Assembly: GCA_002280565.1 (NCBI GenBank)
Contig: NCEF01000016.1
Coordinates: 1 to 58,726, forward strand
Direction of reading: 5' to 3'
Length of the DNA stretch: 58,726 nt
Source: Sphingomonas sp. 32-66-10
GTDB taxonomy: Bacteria; Pseudomonadota; Alphaproteobacteria; Sphingomonadales; Sphingomonadaceae
This document shows, piece by piece, positions 9,101-18,597 of the stretch. Made by a program: the position numbers and the translations under genes. Every line of letters begins with the position of its first letter. Position 1 is the stretch's first letter. Under the pieces are notes generated by a model. It saw nothing but the letters and a program-made list of their open reading frames with translations, was not told the origin of the DNA and ran no database searches.

Positions 9101-10252
9101 GTGGCGCGTAAGTTCCTCTATCTCGTGGCGGTGTTGATCGTGCTCGCACTTGCAGCGACCTTTGCCTACCGAATCTGGGGTGCCGAATTGTTACGGCAGG
9201 CCATGGTCCCGGGCGGACGCTTCGAATCGCAAGCGGCGCTCCCCGCCGACAGCTATGCCCGCGCCGATATGTGGCTCGCGCGGCCCGACCGGCCGGGCAA
9301 CCCGGCGCTGTGGACGCCGGAGGGGATCAAGCCTGCCACCAAGCCCGAAGCGGCGGTGTTTTTCATCCACCCGACCTCCTACCTCAACCGTGCAAAGTGG
9401 AACGCGCCGCTGGATGACAAGGAGGCGAATGATCGCGCCAACCTGTTCCTGCGTGGTCAGGCGAGCGCGTTCAACGGCGCGGGTGCGATCTGGGCGCCGC
9501 GCTATCGTCAGGCAACGTTCGGCGCATTCCTCACGACCAAGGCGGATGCGCAACAGGCGCTCGACCTCGCCTATCGCGACATCACCGCCGCCTTCGACCA
9601 GTTCCTCAAGGAAGCGGGCGACCGCCCGATCATCCTCGCCGGGCACAGCCAGGGTGCCCTCCACCTCACCCGCCTGTTGCACGACCGCGTGGCGGGCAAG
9701 CCGCTCGCGAAGCGGATCGTCGCGGCCTATGTCGTCGGCTGGCCCGTGTCGAAAACGGCGGACCTTCCTGCGCTCGGCCTGCCCGAATGCACCGCCGTCG
9801 ATCAGAGCGGCTGCATCCTGTCGTGGCAGAGCTTTGCCGAGCCGGCCGATCCTTCGCTGATCCTCGACACCTTCGATGCCTCGAACGGCTTTACCGGTGC
9901 CCCGCGCAAGGGCAGTGCGATGATCTGTACCAACCCGGTGACCGGTATCCCGGCCGCGCCCGGCGCGGCGATGTTCGATGTCGGCAATCTTCTACCGGCG
10001 TCCGATCTGTCGTCGGCCACGCTGGCGAAAAGCCAGACGACGCTGCGCTGCGACGGTCGCGGGTTCCTGGTGCTCGGCGCTGTGCCTCAGGGTGTTGGCG
10101 GGCAATATGTCCTGCCCGGCAACAATTATCATGTGTTCGATTACACGCTGTTCTGGAGCAATGTCCGCGTCGACGCGGAACGGCGGATGAGCGCCTATCG
10201 CAAGCAGCGCAGCAGCTGGATCGACCTCTTCGCGCGCCGGGCGGTGGGATGA
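9101..10252 (+). CDS. DUF3089 lipase-like alpha/beta hydrolase, membrane-anchored
   Basis: A 383-residue protein with one N-terminal membrane anchor ([20 protein letters not shown]). The chosen start is the GTG at 9101, preceded by GGAGAG at 9090-9095; the longer open frame upstream is Arg/Pro-rich and unlikely. DUF3089 members are alpha/beta hydrolases. The nucleophile elbow AGHSQGALH is present, as are FFIHPTSYL and the C-terminal [13 protein letters not shown] segment carrying a probable catalytic Asp/His. The substrate is unknown, probably an ester at the periplasmic face. The TGA overlaps the ruvX ATG by four bases (ATGA), so the two are translationally coupled. Confidence 0.85.
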   Translation: MARKFLYLVAVLIVLALAATFAYRIWGAELLRQAMVPGGRFESQAALPADSYARADMWLARPDRPGNPALWTPEGIKPATKPEAAVFFIHPTSYLNRAKWNAPLDDKEANDRANLFLRGQASAFNGAGAIWAPRYRQATFGAFLTTKADAQQALDLAYRDITAAFDQFLKEAGDRPIILAGHSQGALHLTRLLHDRVAGKPLAKRIVAAYVVGWPVSKTADLPALGLPECTAVDQSGCILSWQSFAEPADPSLILDTFDASNGFTGAPRKGSAMICTNPVTGIPAAPGAAMFDVGNLLPASDLSSATLAKSQTTLRCDGRGFLVLGAVPQGVGGQYVLPGNNYHVFDYTLFWSNVRVDAERRMSAYRKQRSSWIDLFARRAVG

Positions 10253-10710
10253 TCACCACCGACGCTGCCGTGTTCCGGGACGCCCTGCCGGCGGGCGGGC
10301 GCCTGCTCGGCCTCGATGTCGGGACCAAGACGATCGGCACCGCGCTGTGCGACGCCGGCTGGTCCTTTGCCAGCCCTGCGCACCTGATCAAGCGCTCCAA
10401 ATTTACCGCCGACAAGGCCGAACTGGTGGCGCTGATCGGCCAGCAACAGGTCAAGGGGCTGGTGATCGGCCTGCCCCTCAACCTCGACGGTAGTGACAGC
10501 CCGCGCACCCAGTCGACCCGCGCCTTTGCCCGCAACATGGCCGATCTCGACCTCCCCATTTTCCTGTGGGACGAACGCTGGTCGACCGCTGCGGTCGAAC
10601 GCCAGATGATCGCCGAAGACCTCTCTCGCGCCAAACGCGCCGAACGGGTCGACAAGCTCGCGGCAAGCTACATTCTGCAAGGGGCGATCGACGCGCTCGC
10701 GACCGGTTAA
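10249..10710 (+). CDS. ruvX: putative Holliday junction resolvase RuvX/YqgF
   Basis: A 153-residue RNase H-fold protein. It shows the first acidic motif in [16 protein letters not shown], the [14 protein letters not shown] loop and the [10 protein letters not shown] segment with the second acid, all characteristic of YqgF/RuvX. The family is linked to 16S rRNA 5'-end maturation in some bacteria and to Holliday-junction cleavage in others; which applies here cannot be told from sequence. The start at 10249 overlaps the upstream stop (ATGA). The gene ends on a palindromic TTAA that also serves as the stop of the convergent neighbour. Confidence 0.93.
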   Translation: MITTDAAVFRDALPAGGRLLGLDVGTKTIGTALCDAGWSFASPAHLIKRSKFTADKAELVALIGQQQVKGLVIGLPLNLDGSDSPRTQSTRAFARNMADLDLPIFLWDERWSTAAVERQMIAEDLSRAKRAERVDKLAASYILQGAIDALATG

Positions 10711-11531
10711 CCTTCGACTTCGCGCGGCCGCACCAGTCCGCCGCGGTCAAAACGCGCGATCAGCCCGTCCAGCGTCCGCGCCGCCATCTCGCCGCGCGGC
10801 CGATTGCGATAGTCCGGCGAATCGGGGTCGGCGCGGTGCAGCCGCTGACCGAAGCGCTGGATGTCGATGGCCAGCGTATCGGCATGCTCGGCGGCCGCCG
10901 CCAGCTTCGCACCGTGCGCACCGCGTCGCATCCGCCGCCCCAATCGGCGAAATGTCGCGCGATTGGCTTCTGCCGCGACTGAAAAAGAGTCGCTCAGTCG
11001 CTGCAAATCCTCAAGGTAGCGGGACGACACCACCTGTCCGGGCCGAAACCCGAGTTGATCGTCGCCATAGGCGACATTGCTGCCGACCCTTACCACCGCC
11101 TCGCGCAGATACAGCGCCGTCACCTCGCGCATCGTCGATGCCGCAGCGTCGCAGAATTGGGTCGTCGCCAGAATGGCGGGCGCCGTTCGCGCATCGACCG
11201 CATGACCCAGGATCGCACATTTGCCGCGCAACTGGCCCCCAACCTCGGCCTGATGCGCTATCGACCGCCGGACCCGGGTCAGCCGCTCCAGCGGCGAAGC
11301 CTGGTTTTCCCGGAACAACTCCCGCGACAATGCGACCGCCGCTTGCGCCGTTTCGCCATGCGCCTCAAGCGCGGCATCAAGTAACAATCTGCGCAGCCCA
11401 GCCCAGCGCCACCGATCGACGATCCAGCTCCACAGCGGCACCGCGATGACCAGCAGCGCCAGCTGCGCGGCCATGAACGCGATCACCACCGCCGGCGCGC
11501 CGGCAAGCCATGTCTGCCATTGTCCCACCAT
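10707..11531 (-). CDS. membrane-anchored hypothetical protein
   Basis: A 274-residue protein with one N-terminal transmembrane helix (about residues 15-38, [17 protein letters not shown]) and a long, mostly helical Arg/Ala-rich cytoplasmic part. The start at the ATG at 11531 follows a CGGGGGACG ribosome site; a GTG three bases upstream is the alternative. No enzymatic motif or known domain is recognised. It is convergent with ruvX, sharing the four bases TTAA, and divergent from pyrB. Confidence 0.7.
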   Translation of the reverse strand: MVGQWQTWLAGAPAVVIAFMAAQLALLVIAVPLWSWIVDRWRWAGLRRLLLDAALEAHGETAQAAVALSRELFRENQASPLERLTRVRRSIAHQAEVGGQLRGKCAILGHAVDARTAPAILATTQFCDAAASTMREVTALYLREAVVRVGSNVAYGDDQLGFRPGQVVSSRYLEDLQRLSDSFSVAAEANRATFRRLGRRMRRGAHGAKLAAAAEHADTLAIDIQRFGQRLHRADPDSPDYRNRPRGEMAARTLDGLIARFDRGGLVRPREVEG

Positions 11532-11632
11532 CACGTCCCCCGGGCTCGCGATTTGTCATCGGATAGGAGCAAATTGCTTCAAGTGCACGACTCCTTGCGC
11601 CCGCCGCCCTGCCCCGCTAACCGGCACCTTTA

Positions 11633-12625
11633 ATGCAACCGCCGATCGATCATCGCCCCGGCGCCCAGATTCAGGGGCGCGCCGTGTTTCCGCACGCGCA
11701 CCTGACGGGCATTTCCGGGCTCCAGCCGCACGAAATCCTGTTCCTGCTCGACGAGGCGGAACAGTGGATCGAGGCGAACCGCAACCGCGCGCCCAGCGAC
11801 CATCGCCTGGACGGGCTGACGCAGATCAACGCGTTTTTCGAGAACTCGACCCGCACGCTGCTCAGCTTCGAGATTGCGGGCAAGCGGCTCGGCGCGGACG
11901 TCGTCAACATGCATGCGGCCCAGTCGAGCGTGAAGAAGGGCGAGACGCTGATCGACACCGCCATGACGCTCAATGCGATGCGCGCAGACGTGATCGTGAT
12001 CCGGCACATGTCGTCCGGCGCCGTCCAACTGATCGCCGACAAGGTCGATTGCCCCGTACTCAACGCCGGCGACGGCAGCCATGAGCACCCGACCCAGGCT
12101 TTGCTCGACGCGCTCACCATCCGCCGCCGCCGGGGCAGCATCGCGCATCAGCGCGTGGTGATCTGCGGCGACATCCTGCACAGCCGTGTCGCGCGCTCCA
12201 ATATCCTCGCCCTCACCGCGTTGGCGGCCGAGGTGCGCGTCGTCGCCCCTTCGACGCTGATGCCCGCGGCGATCGAGAAGATGCACGTCACCCCCTTCAC
12301 CGATTTCGATGCGGCGCTGGAGGGGGCGGACGTGGTGATGATGCTGCGGCTTCAAAATGAACGCATGTCGGGGGCGTACATCCCCTCGACCCGCGAATAT
12401 CACCTGAATTACGGCCTCACGCTTGAGCGGCTGAAGCGTGCCAAGCCCGATGCGCTGATCATGCACCCGGGTCCAATGAACCGCGGGGTCGAGATCGATT
12501 CGGTCGTCGCCGACCTGCCCGGCCGCTCGGCGATCACCGAACAGGTCGAGATGGGCGTCGCGGTGCGCATGGCGTGCCTCGACGTGCTGACCCGACGTGC
12601 GCGCGGCGTGGAGGGCTGGGCATGA
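11633..12625 (+). CDS. pyrB: aspartate carbamoyltransferase catalytic subunit
   Basis: PyrB (330 residues) condenses carbamoyl phosphate and aspartate, the first committed step of pyrimidine synthesis. The carbamoyl-phosphate motif STRT is at residues 72-75 ([13 protein letters not shown]); the aspartate-domain marks [27 protein letters not shown] and [13 protein letters not shown] follow in order. No regulatory pyrI is nearby. The TGA overlaps the ATG of the next gene by four bases (ATGA), the arrangement known for class A ATCases in which PyrB pairs with a dihydroorotase-like partner. Confidence 0.96.
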   Translation: MQPPIDHRPGAQIQGRAVFPHAHLTGISGLQPHEILFLLDEAEQWIEANRNRAPSDHRLDGLTQINAFFENSTRTLLSFEIAGKRLGADVVNMHAAQSSVKKGETLIDTAMTLNAMRADVIVIRHMSSGAVQLIADKVDCPVLNAGDGSHEHPTQALLDALTIRRRRGSIAHQRVVICGDILHSRVARSNILALTALAAEVRVVAPSTLMPAAIEKMHVTPFTDFDAALEGADVVMMLRLQNERMSGAYIPSTREYHLNYGLTLERLKRAKPDALIMHPGPMNRGVEIDSVVADLPGRSAITEQVEMGVAVRMACLDVLTRRARGVEGWA

Positions 12626-13830
12626 ACCGTATCTTCCGCAACGCCCGGCTAATCTGTCCCGAAAACGGCGCGCGCAGCGGCGACTTGTTCGTCGCTGATG
12701 AGCGGATCGTCGATACTGCGTCCGACGGGGCCGAGGTGATCGACTGCGGCGGCAAGCTGCTCGCCCCTGCCCTTACCGATCTCGGCGTGTTCGCGATGGA
12801 CAAGGCGGCGTGCCGCGCGGGCGGCATCGCGCGCGTCGGGTTGATGCCCGACCAGTCGCCCGTGCTCGATGGTCCCGGCCTCGTCCAGCGGGCCGCCGAC
12901 ATGGGCAAGCCGGAATTGTGGGTCCACCCGATCGCCGCCGCCACGCGCGGGCTGGAGGGTGCCGACCTCGCCGAATATGCGACCAACGCCGGGGCGGGCG
13001 CGCGCGCCGTCGGCACCGGGCGCGGATGGATCGCGGACAGCGGCGTGATGCGCCGCGTGCTCGGCTATGCGCGCGATTGCGGGCTGGTCGTCATCTCGCA
13101 CCCCGAAGACGCCGGACTGACCCGTAACGCGGTCGCGACCGAAGGCGAGACCGCGACCCGGCTCGGCCTCCCCGCGGCGCCTGCGATGGCTGAGGCGCTT
13201 GCGGTCCAGCGCGACCTGACCTTGGCCGAAGCGACCGGTGCGGCGATCCATTTCCGCCAGCTGACCACCGCCGCCGCGTTTGACCTGGTCCGCGCCGCCA
13301 AGGCACGCGGCGTACGCGTCACCTGTGGCATCACCCCGGCGCACCTGCTGCTGTCCGACATCAACCTGTCGGATTTCCGCACCTTCGCGCGCCTCTCGCC
13401 CCCGCTGCGCGACGACAGCGACCGTCTGGCCGCGCTCGCAGCGCTGGCGGACGGTACTGTCGACGTGCTCTGCTCGGGTCATGATCCGCGCGGGCCGGAG
13501 GAAAAGCGCCTGCCGTTCGCGGATGCGACGCCGGGCATGGCAGGTGCGGCTACGCTGCTGACGCTGGGGCTGGGGCTGGTCCGCGACGGCCACCTGACGC
13601 TGGAGCGCCTGTTCGCGCTCGTTGCGCGCAACCCCGCGCGGATCCTGGGCATCGACACTGGTACGCTTGCCGTCGGCATGCCCGCCGACCTGGTGTTGAT
13701 CGATCCCGATGCGCCGTGGCAGATCGTTGCCGACACGATGCCCGGCAAGGCAGGCAACTCCCCGTTCGACGGCCTCCCCGTTCAGGGCAAAGCGCTGCGA
13801 CTGTTCAAGGGCGGCAGCGAGATCGCCTGA
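12622..13830 (+). CDS. dihydroorotase-like protein lacking the HxH motif (PyrC' type)
   Basis: A 402-residue amidohydrolase-fold protein of the dihydroorotase family, overlapping pyrB by four bases. Family features include the N-terminal beta-sandwich, [22 protein letters not shown] and the C-terminal [12 protein letters not shown]. Where active dihydroorotases carry the metal-binding HxH (in PGLVDxHVH), this one reads [14 protein letters not shown]: both histidines are missing. The usual DHAPH-type loop is present as [11 protein letters not shown]. The protein is therefore probably catalytically dead and serves as the structural partner of PyrB, as known for PyrC' in Pseudomonas. A separate active dihydroorotase should exist elsewhere in the genome. 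Confidence 0.9.
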   Translation: MNRIFRNARLICPENGARSGDLFVADERIVDTASDGAEVIDCGGKLLAPALTDLGVFAMDKAACRAGGIARVGLMPDQSPVLDGPGLVQRAADMGKPELWVHPIAAATRGLEGADLAEYATNAGAGARAVGTGRGWIADSGVMRRVLGYARDCGLVVISHPEDAGLTRNAVATEGETATRLGLPAAPAMAEALAVQRDLTLAEATGAAIHFRQLTTAAAFDLVRAAKARGVRVTCGITPAHLLLSDINLSDFRTFARLSPPLRDDSDRLAALAALADGTVDVLCSGHDPRGPEEKRLPFADATPGMAGAATLLTLGLGLVRDGHLTLERLFALVARNPARILGIDTGTLAVGMPADLVLIDPDAPWQIVADTMPGKAGNSPFDGLPVQGKALRLFKGGSEIA

Positions 13831-13835
13831 ACACC

Positions 13836-13869
13836 AAAAGGGCCGGAGGTCGCCCCCCGGCCCCTTTTT
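13836..13869. terminator. bidirectional intrinsic terminator
   Basis: AAAAGGGCCGG (13836-13846) pairs with CCGGCCCCTTTTT (13857-13869) around a short loop, with an A-tract on one side and a T-tract on the other. It lies between the dihydroorotase-like gene and the convergent SPOR-TPR gene and can end both transcripts. Confidence 0.85.
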
Positions 13870-13887
13870 AATCTGTCGGCAGTCGGC

Positions 13888-15222
13888 TCAGCGCAGCCAG
13901 CTGGCCTTCTTGTCGCCCGCAGCGGAACGCACGAAGCAATTGCCGCCGTCACTACGCACTTCACGGCACAGCGCATCGGCATCGGCGCGGGCGAGCCCAC
14001 CGACCGACAGCCGCTGGAATGCGCCCGCCCTGGTCGAAATGCTGGCATTGGCAGGGGTCAGGCCCTTCAGCTGCGGCGTGCGGCGGATCATCCGCCCCCA
14101 CGCATCGCGCGCGACCCCGATGCTGTCATAGGCGCCGAGCTGAACATACCAGCTGCCCTTGGCGAAGCGCTGGGTCGACGGCACATCGACCCGGACCGGC
14201 TTGATCGCACCGACGCTGGCGACCGACGTTTCGGCACGCACGGCGCGGGTAGGGATCGCCTGAACGATTTCCTGACGCGGCGCAAAGACGATCTGCTGGC
14301 CGCTCGGCGCGGTGACCGACGGACCCTGCGTGACTTCAGCTGCCGCCACATCCACCGACGTTGCGGCTGCCGCTGCCGCGACCGCCTCGACCGGCGCTGG
14401 GCCGGGCATATAGGTCTCGACCGGATCGGCAACGCGGGTCGCGGCAACCGCACTGGTCATCGAATGCGCCAGCGCCAGCCGTTCGGGCTGGCCGTTGTCG
14501 GCGATCGGCGTCACGCCGAGCAGCGAGGCGACCTGGTCATAGGCGTTCTGCGGACGCGCAAAGCTCGCCCATTGCAGCATGCGGCCATCGACCTGATCGG
14601 GCGACAGGTCGAGCGCGGCAATCGCGCGTGCCTGCGGCCACTGGCCAGCCAGCGCAAGGCTGAGCGCAAGGTTCTGGCGCGTCTTGGCGTCGGCACCGGG
14701 CTGGCGCGCAATCTCCATCAGCAGCGCCACCGCACCGGCCGGGTCACCCGCCAGGGCCATGGCGAGGCCACGGTCGCTCGCCGGGATGGTCGCGCTATGC
14801 GTCGCCAGGGTTTGCCGCGCCACGTCCCATTCACCGGTCGCAATCTGGGCAAGGGCCAGGTTGAGGGCGGTGCGGCCATTGGCGGGATCGAGCGACAATG
14901 CCTCGTTGAGCGCTTGTGCCGCCGACACGAACCGGCCCGCGAACAGGTAGGATTCGCCCAGCAGCTTGCGATATTCGCCATTGCGCGGATCGAGCGTGAC
15001 CGCCGCCTCGGCATGCGTCACCGCCTTCTGCCCTTCGCCCTTTTTCAGTGCCTTGGTGGCAGCTGCGGCTTCCTTGGCGGCGCGGCGCAGATCGGCGGTT
15101 TCAACGCCCCCGCTGGCGACGGCGAGCCCGCCGATCAGCGTCGGGCCACCGACGATCGGTGCGCCCAGCACCAGTGCAGAGACCGATACGGTCAGGATAC
15201 GACGAAGGTTCATGGCGCTCAT
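13888..15222 (-). CDS. TPR and SPOR domain protein
   Basis: A 444-residue exported protein. A signal or anchor segment (VSVSALVLGAPIVGG) is followed by TPR-like helical pairs at about residues 45-200 (for example DPRNGEYRKLLGESYLFAGR, DPANGRTALNLALAQIATGE), an Ala/Val-rich linker, and a C-terminal SPOR domain (about 350-430, KGSWYVQLGAYDS ... CREVRSDGGNCFV). SPOR domains bind denuded septal peptidoglycan glycan strands. The start at 15222 has an AGGGGGA ribosome site. The gene lies 11 bases downstream of the RHH partner of ParA, in the same direction, so an envelope or cell-division role linked to that ParA is plausible but not shown. Confidence 0.85.
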   Translation of the reverse strand: MSAMNLRRILTVSVSALVLGAPIVGGPTLIGGLAVASGGVETADLRRAAKEAAAATKALKKGEGQKAVTHAEAAVTLDPRNGEYRKLLGESYLFAGRFVSAAQALNEALSLDPANGRTALNLALAQIATGEWDVARQTLATHSATIPASDRGLAMALAGDPAGAVALLMEIARQPGADAKTRQNLALSLALAGQWPQARAIAALDLSPDQVDGRMLQWASFARPQNAYDQVASLLGVTPIADNGQPERLALAHSMTSAVAATRVADPVETYMPGPAPVEAVAAAAAATSVDVAAAEVTQGPSVTAPSGQQIVFAPRQEIVQAIPTRAVRAETSVASVGAIKPVRVDVPSTQRFAKGSWYVQLGAYDSIGVARDAWGRMIRRTPQLKGLTPANASISTRAGAFQRLSVGGLARADADALCREVRSDGGNCFVRSAAGDKKASWLR

Positions 15223-15233
15223 TCCCCCTAAAA

Positions 15234-15761
15234 TCAGCGAGCCGTGCCCGCAGGCAGCCGGTCAACCAGCGCCCCCAGTTCGGGCAGAGATTCGAGAAAC
15301 ATGTCCAGCGCCTCGGTGACGAGCAGCTGGGCCGATCGGCCCGTAACCGCCGACGCCAGACGCAGCTTCAAATGACGTTCATGATCGAGCCGCAGCGTGA
15401 AGGCAGCCTTGCCCTTGCGCGACGCGACCTCGCGCCCGATCCGGGCGGCGGTGGCGGTCGATACCGGGCGGGCCGACGCTTCAGGCTCAGAGATGTGTGC
15501 AACGGGTGCGGGAGCGGGATGCGACTCGTGCGCAAATTCCTCGACCAGCGTCTGACGCTGCGTCAGCACCGGCGGCACCGGTTCGAACACCGGCGCGGGC
15601 GCTGGCATCTCGCCACCCATGTCGTTCCAGCCAAGGTCGTCGAGCGAGGTGCCCGGGTCGAGGCCGACAAATCCTTGCGGACGCATGGCGGGGCGCGCCT
15701 GTCCCTTGCGGGCGAGCAGGCCCGAGGACAGCGACGCGGCGGGCTTGGCAGAACCGAACAT
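15234..15761 (-). CDS. ribbon-helix-helix partner of ParA
   Basis: A 175-residue protein. The first 120 residues are low-complexity and Pro/Ala-rich with a conserved-looking start (MFGSAKPAASLSSGLLARKG). The C-terminal part, KAAFTLRLDHERHLKLRLAS followed by an alpha-helical LLVTEALDMFLESL, has the strand-helix-helix pattern of ribbon-helix-helix DNA-binding proteins such as ParG-type partners. The start ATG shares one base with the parA TGA (TGATG), which supports a functional pair. The disordered N-terminus may stimulate the ParA ATPase, as in other ParA partners; that is inference. Confidence 0.7.
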   Translation of the reverse strand: MFGSAKPAASLSSGLLARKGQARPAMRPQGFVGLDPGTSLDDLGWNDMGGEMPAPAPVFEPVPPVLTQRQTLVEEFAHESHPAPAPVAHISEPEASARPVSTATAARIGREVASRKGKAAFTLRLDHERHLKLRLASAVTGRSAQLLVTEALDMFLESLPELGALVDRLPAGTAR

Positions 15762-16483
15762 CAGCTCACCACCCGGCGGCCAAAGCCACCCTGCGGCCGG
15801 CCGGCAAAGGCGGCATGGGGCGCGGCCGCAACCGCGGGCGCGCTGAACACAGTGCGGCGGAAATTCTTCTCGAGCCGGTCGTTGATATAGGCCCACAAGG
15901 CCGTCACCTCGGCGGCGGACTTGCCGTTGGGATCGACCTCCATCACCGTGCGTCCGTCGATCATCGACGCGGCGAAATCGGTACGATGGTGCAGCGTTAC
16001 CGGCGCGACGGTGCCATGTTGCGACAGCGCGACGGCGGCTTCGCTGGTGATCTTGGCCTTGGGCGTGGCGGCGTTGACCACGAAGATCAGCGGCTTGCCC
16101 GCGCGGTCGCACAGATCGACTGTTGCACCAACGGCGCGCAGGTCATGCGGGCTCGGGCGGGTCGGAATGACGATCAGCTCAGCGACCTGGATGACGCTCT
16201 GGATCGCCATGGTGATTGCAGGCGGGGTGTCGATCACTGCAAGGCGGAACCCCTGCTGCCGCAACACCTCAAGATCGGCGGCGAGCCGGGCGACCGTGGT
16301 CTGCGCAAAAGCGGGGAAATCCGTCTCACGCTCGTTCCACCAATCGGACAGCGACCCTTGCGGATCGATGTCGATCAAAACGACGGGGCCATGGCCGGCC
16401 CGCTGTGCCTGCACCGCCAGGTGCCCGCTCAGCGTGGTCTTCCCCGAACCACCCTTTTGTGATGCCATCGCAAGTACGCGCAT
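15761..16483 (-). CDS. parA: ParA/MinD-family ATPase
   Basis: A 240-residue deviant-Walker ATPase. The P-loop KGGSGKTTLSGHLA has the signature lysine of the ParA/Soj class, with IDIDPQGSLSDWW (switch I) and VIDTPPAI (switch II). The start at 16483 (MRVLAMASQ) follows GAGGGGTCG; 15 more open codons upstream lack this. ParA proteins partition chromosomes, plasmids or large protein complexes by moving over the nucleoid. The partner here is a ribbon-helix-helix protein rather than a canonical ParB, so this may be an orphan ParA positioning cellular cargo rather than the origin-segregation pair. The following genes run in operon fashion to a SPOR-domain protein. Confidence 0.88.
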   Translation of the reverse strand: MRVLAMASQKGGSGKTTLSGHLAVQAQRAGHGPVVLIDIDPQGSLSDWWNERETDFPAFAQTTVARLAADLEVLRQQGFRLAVIDTPPAITMAIQSVIQVAELIVIPTRPSPHDLRAVGATVDLCDRAGKPLIFVVNAATPKAKITSEAAVALSQHGTVAPVTLHHRTDFAASMIDGRTVMEVDPNGKSAAEVTALWAYINDRLEKNFRRTVFSAPAVAAAPHAAFAGRPQGGFGRRVVS

Positions 16484-16535
16484 CGACCCCTCGAAAAAAT
16501 CCCGGTTACCCAGACTTGGGGATGCCATCGGGAAG

Positions 16536-16550
16536 CTAAGAAGGGGTTAA
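16536..16550. promoter_or_regulatory. possible CtrA-type site upstream of parA
   Basis: CTAA-N7-TTAA (16536-16550) is one base from the CtrA consensus TTAA-N7-TTAA known in alphaproteobacterial cell-cycle control. It lies in the 185-base divergent region between parA and the SEL1-SPOR gene. Short TTAA-type sequences recur nearby (GGTTAACTGG at 16622-16631), so chance is not excluded. Confidence 0.3.
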
Positions 16551-16668
16551 TACGGTAGGGATGCGGGGAATTGTCCCATGCCGGGCTTAACCAAAGCGCA
16601 AGCATATCTTGGCCATGCTATGGTTAACTGGCATGATCCATATGTGGCGGGATCGGGGAACTGACGGA

Positions 16669-17679
16669 ATGAAGCACATGATCTGGGCGGCGGCGGCGGT
16701 CGGCGCGATGCTGGTCGGCGCGTCGGCATACGCACAGGCGGATGTGAAGACCGGGGTCGAAGCATGGCAGCGCGGTGATTATCGCGCGGCAGTCGCGCAA
16801 TGGCGCGGTCCGGCGGTCGCGGGCGATGCCGATGCCCAATTCAACATGGGCCAGGCGTATAAATTCGGCCGCGGCGTCCCCGCCGATCTCGCTCAGGCCG
16901 AAGAATGGTATCGCAAGGCTGCACTGCAGGGACACCCGCAGGCCGAGGAAAATTACGGCCTCGCGCTATTCGAAAATGGCAAGCGGCTCCAGGCGGCCGA
17001 ATGGCTTGAAAAGGCCGCCGCCCGCGGTGCGCCGCGCGCGCAATATGTGCTGGGCACGATGTTGTTCAACGGCGATGCCGTGACCAAAGACTGGGTCCGC
17101 GCCTATGCCCTGATCGTCCGCGCATCGGCCCAGGGGCTGCCCCAGGCTGCAACGTCGCAGGCGCAGATGGACGGCTATATCTCTCTGGCCGACCGGCAAA
17201 AGGGACTGGAACTTGCGCGCGTTTATGAACGCGACGCCGGTCGTCCGAGCATCGCCGCCGTGCAACCACCACGCGGCACCCAGCCGCCCGCCACGATCGG
17301 CCGGACGCAGCTCCCGCCATCGACGGCATATCAACCCCGCGACCCGATCCCGGCGCCGACCCAGAGCGCCGAAGTGCGCCCCACCCCGCCGATCGTCCGC
17401 CCGGCACCGAAACCGACGCCCAAGCCAGCGCCGCCAGCCCCCGCGACTGCCACCGCCGCAATCCGCGACGGCGGCTGGAAGCTGCAGCTGGGCGCGTTCG
17501 GCGAACCGGGCAATGCGCAAAAACTGTGGTCGCAGGTCGGCGGCCGCTTCCCGGGCCGCAAGGTCAGCTATGTGAAATCGGGCCGCCTGACCAAGGTGCT
17601 GGTCGGCCCCTTCGCCTCCAGCGCCGAAGCCGGCGCAGCGTGCCGTGGCCTCAGCCCCTGCGTGCCGGTGCGGGAGTAG
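16669..17679 (+). CDS. SEL1-like repeat and SPOR domain protein
   Basis: A 336-residue exported protein. It has a signal peptide (MKHMIWAAAAVGAMLVGASAYAQA), then SEL1-like repeats at about 45-160 (DADAQFNMGQAYKFGRGVPAD, LQGHPQAEENYGLALFENG, GAPRAQYVLGTMLFNGDAV), a Pro-rich linker (PKPTPKPAPPAP) and a C-terminal SPOR domain (about 262-336, GGWKLQLGAFGEPGNAQKLW ... VLVGPFASSAEA). I chose the ATG at 16669 because it begins the signal peptide; GGGGA lies at 16655-16659. The layout resembles cell-envelope proteins that sense or localise to septal peptidoglycan. It is divergent from the ParA operon, which itself ends in another SPOR protein. Confidence 0.87.
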   Translation: MKHMIWAAAAVGAMLVGASAYAQADVKTGVEAWQRGDYRAAVAQWRGPAVAGDADAQFNMGQAYKFGRGVPADLAQAEEWYRKAALQGHPQAEENYGLALFENGKRLQAAEWLEKAAARGAPRAQYVLGTMLFNGDAVTKDWVRAYALIVRASAQGLPQAATSQAQMDGYISLADRQKGLELARVYERDAGRPSIAAVQPPRGTQPPATIGRTQLPPSTAYQPRDPIPAPTQSAEVRPTPPIVRPAPKPTPKPAPPAPATATAAIRDGGWKLQLGAFGEPGNAQKLWSQVGGRFPGRKVSYVKSGRLTKVLVGPFASSAEAGAACRGLSPCVPVRE

Positions 17680-17686
17680 TGACCTA

Positions 17687-17709
17687 ATCCTCCCCCGCCA
17701 GGGGAGGAT
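17687..17709. repeat. short CCTCCCC-type inverted repeat
   Basis: ATCCTCCCC (17687-17695) is the reverse complement of GGGGAGGAT (17701-17709). The ends match the CCTCCCC/GGGGAGG ends of the larger element at 55043-55209, so this may be a remnant or a minimal copy. It sits between the convergent SEL1-SPOR and serB genes and could act as a weak transcriptional end, although no T-tract follows. Confidence 0.5.
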
Positions 17710-17718
17710 CAACTGGAC

Positions 17719-18597
17719 TCACTCCACCCACTCGCTCCGCACAATCCCCTGCGCATAGAGCAACGCGGTCAGATCCCCATGATCGATCCGCGCGCCCGCC
17801 GCCGCCGCGACAATCGGCTTGGCATGATAGGCGACACCCAGCCCCGCCTTGCGGATCATCGCGAGGTCATTCGCGCCATCGCCCACTGCCATCGTCGCGC
17901 TTGCGTCCAGCCCCAGCTCCGCCATCGCCCCGAGCAGCGTCGTTTCCTTGGTCGACGAATCGACGATCGGCTTGCTCACCGCGCCGGTCAGCGCATCACC
18001 CGCGATCAACAATTCATTGGCGATCACTCGGTCGAAACCGATCTGCGCGCCCACCGGCTCGGCAAAGCGGGTGAAGCCGCCCGACACCAGGATCGCCGTC
18101 GCCCCGCGCGCCTTCATCGTCTGCACCAATGTCCGTGCTCCGGGCATCAGCCGCACCCGCTCGGCCAGACAGCGGTCGATCGCGTCGGCACCCAGCCCCT
18201 TGAGCAACGCCACCCGCGCATCCAGCGCCTCGGCGAAATCCAGCTCACCGCGCATCGCCGCTTCGGTCACTTCGGCGATCTGCGCCTTGATCCCGGCATA
18301 GTCGGCCAGCTCGTCGATGCATTCGACGGTGATCATGGTCGAATCCATGTCGGCGACGATCAGCGCCTTCTCGCGACCATCGGCAGGCTGGACGACCACA
18401 TCGACCCGGTCGAACGCGCCTTCTAGCGCCGCCCGCGCCGCATCGGGGTCGGCGTCGAAGAACAGGTCGCTCGCCTTGTCCTCGTCCAGCGTCTCGACGC
18501 CGCGCGGCCCGCACCCGGCATCACTCAGCTTGTCCAGCGCGGAGGAAATATCCCCCGCGTCGAGCCGATCCACTGCTATCAGCGTCGCGATGAACAT
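17719..18597 (-). CDS. serB: phosphoserine phosphatase
   Basis: SerB (292 residues) dephosphorylates O-phosphoserine, the last step of serine synthesis. HAD motif I is DMDST at residues 83-87 (catalytic D83 and D85); motif II is VSGGFTRFA, and motifs III/IV are in [18 protein letters not shown]. The N-terminal 70 residues form the usual regulatory extension. The start [12 protein letters not shown] at 18597 gives the expected N-terminus. Its start codon overlaps that of the divergent miaA on the sequence CATG, leaving no intergenic room. Confidence 0.95.
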   Translation of the reverse strand: MFIATLIAVDRLDAGDISSALDKLSDAGCGPRGVETLDEDKASDLFFDADPDAARAALEGAFDRVDVVVQPADGREKALIVADMDSTMITVECIDELADYAGIKAQIAEVTEAAMRGELDFAEALDARVALLKGLGADAIDRCLAERVRLMPGARTLVQTMKARGATAILVSGGFTRFAEPVGAQIGFDRVIANELLIAGDALTGAVSKPIVDSSTKETTLLGAMAELGLDASATMAVGDGANDLAMIRKAGLGVAYHAKPIVAAAAGARIDHGDLTALLYAQGIVRSEWVE

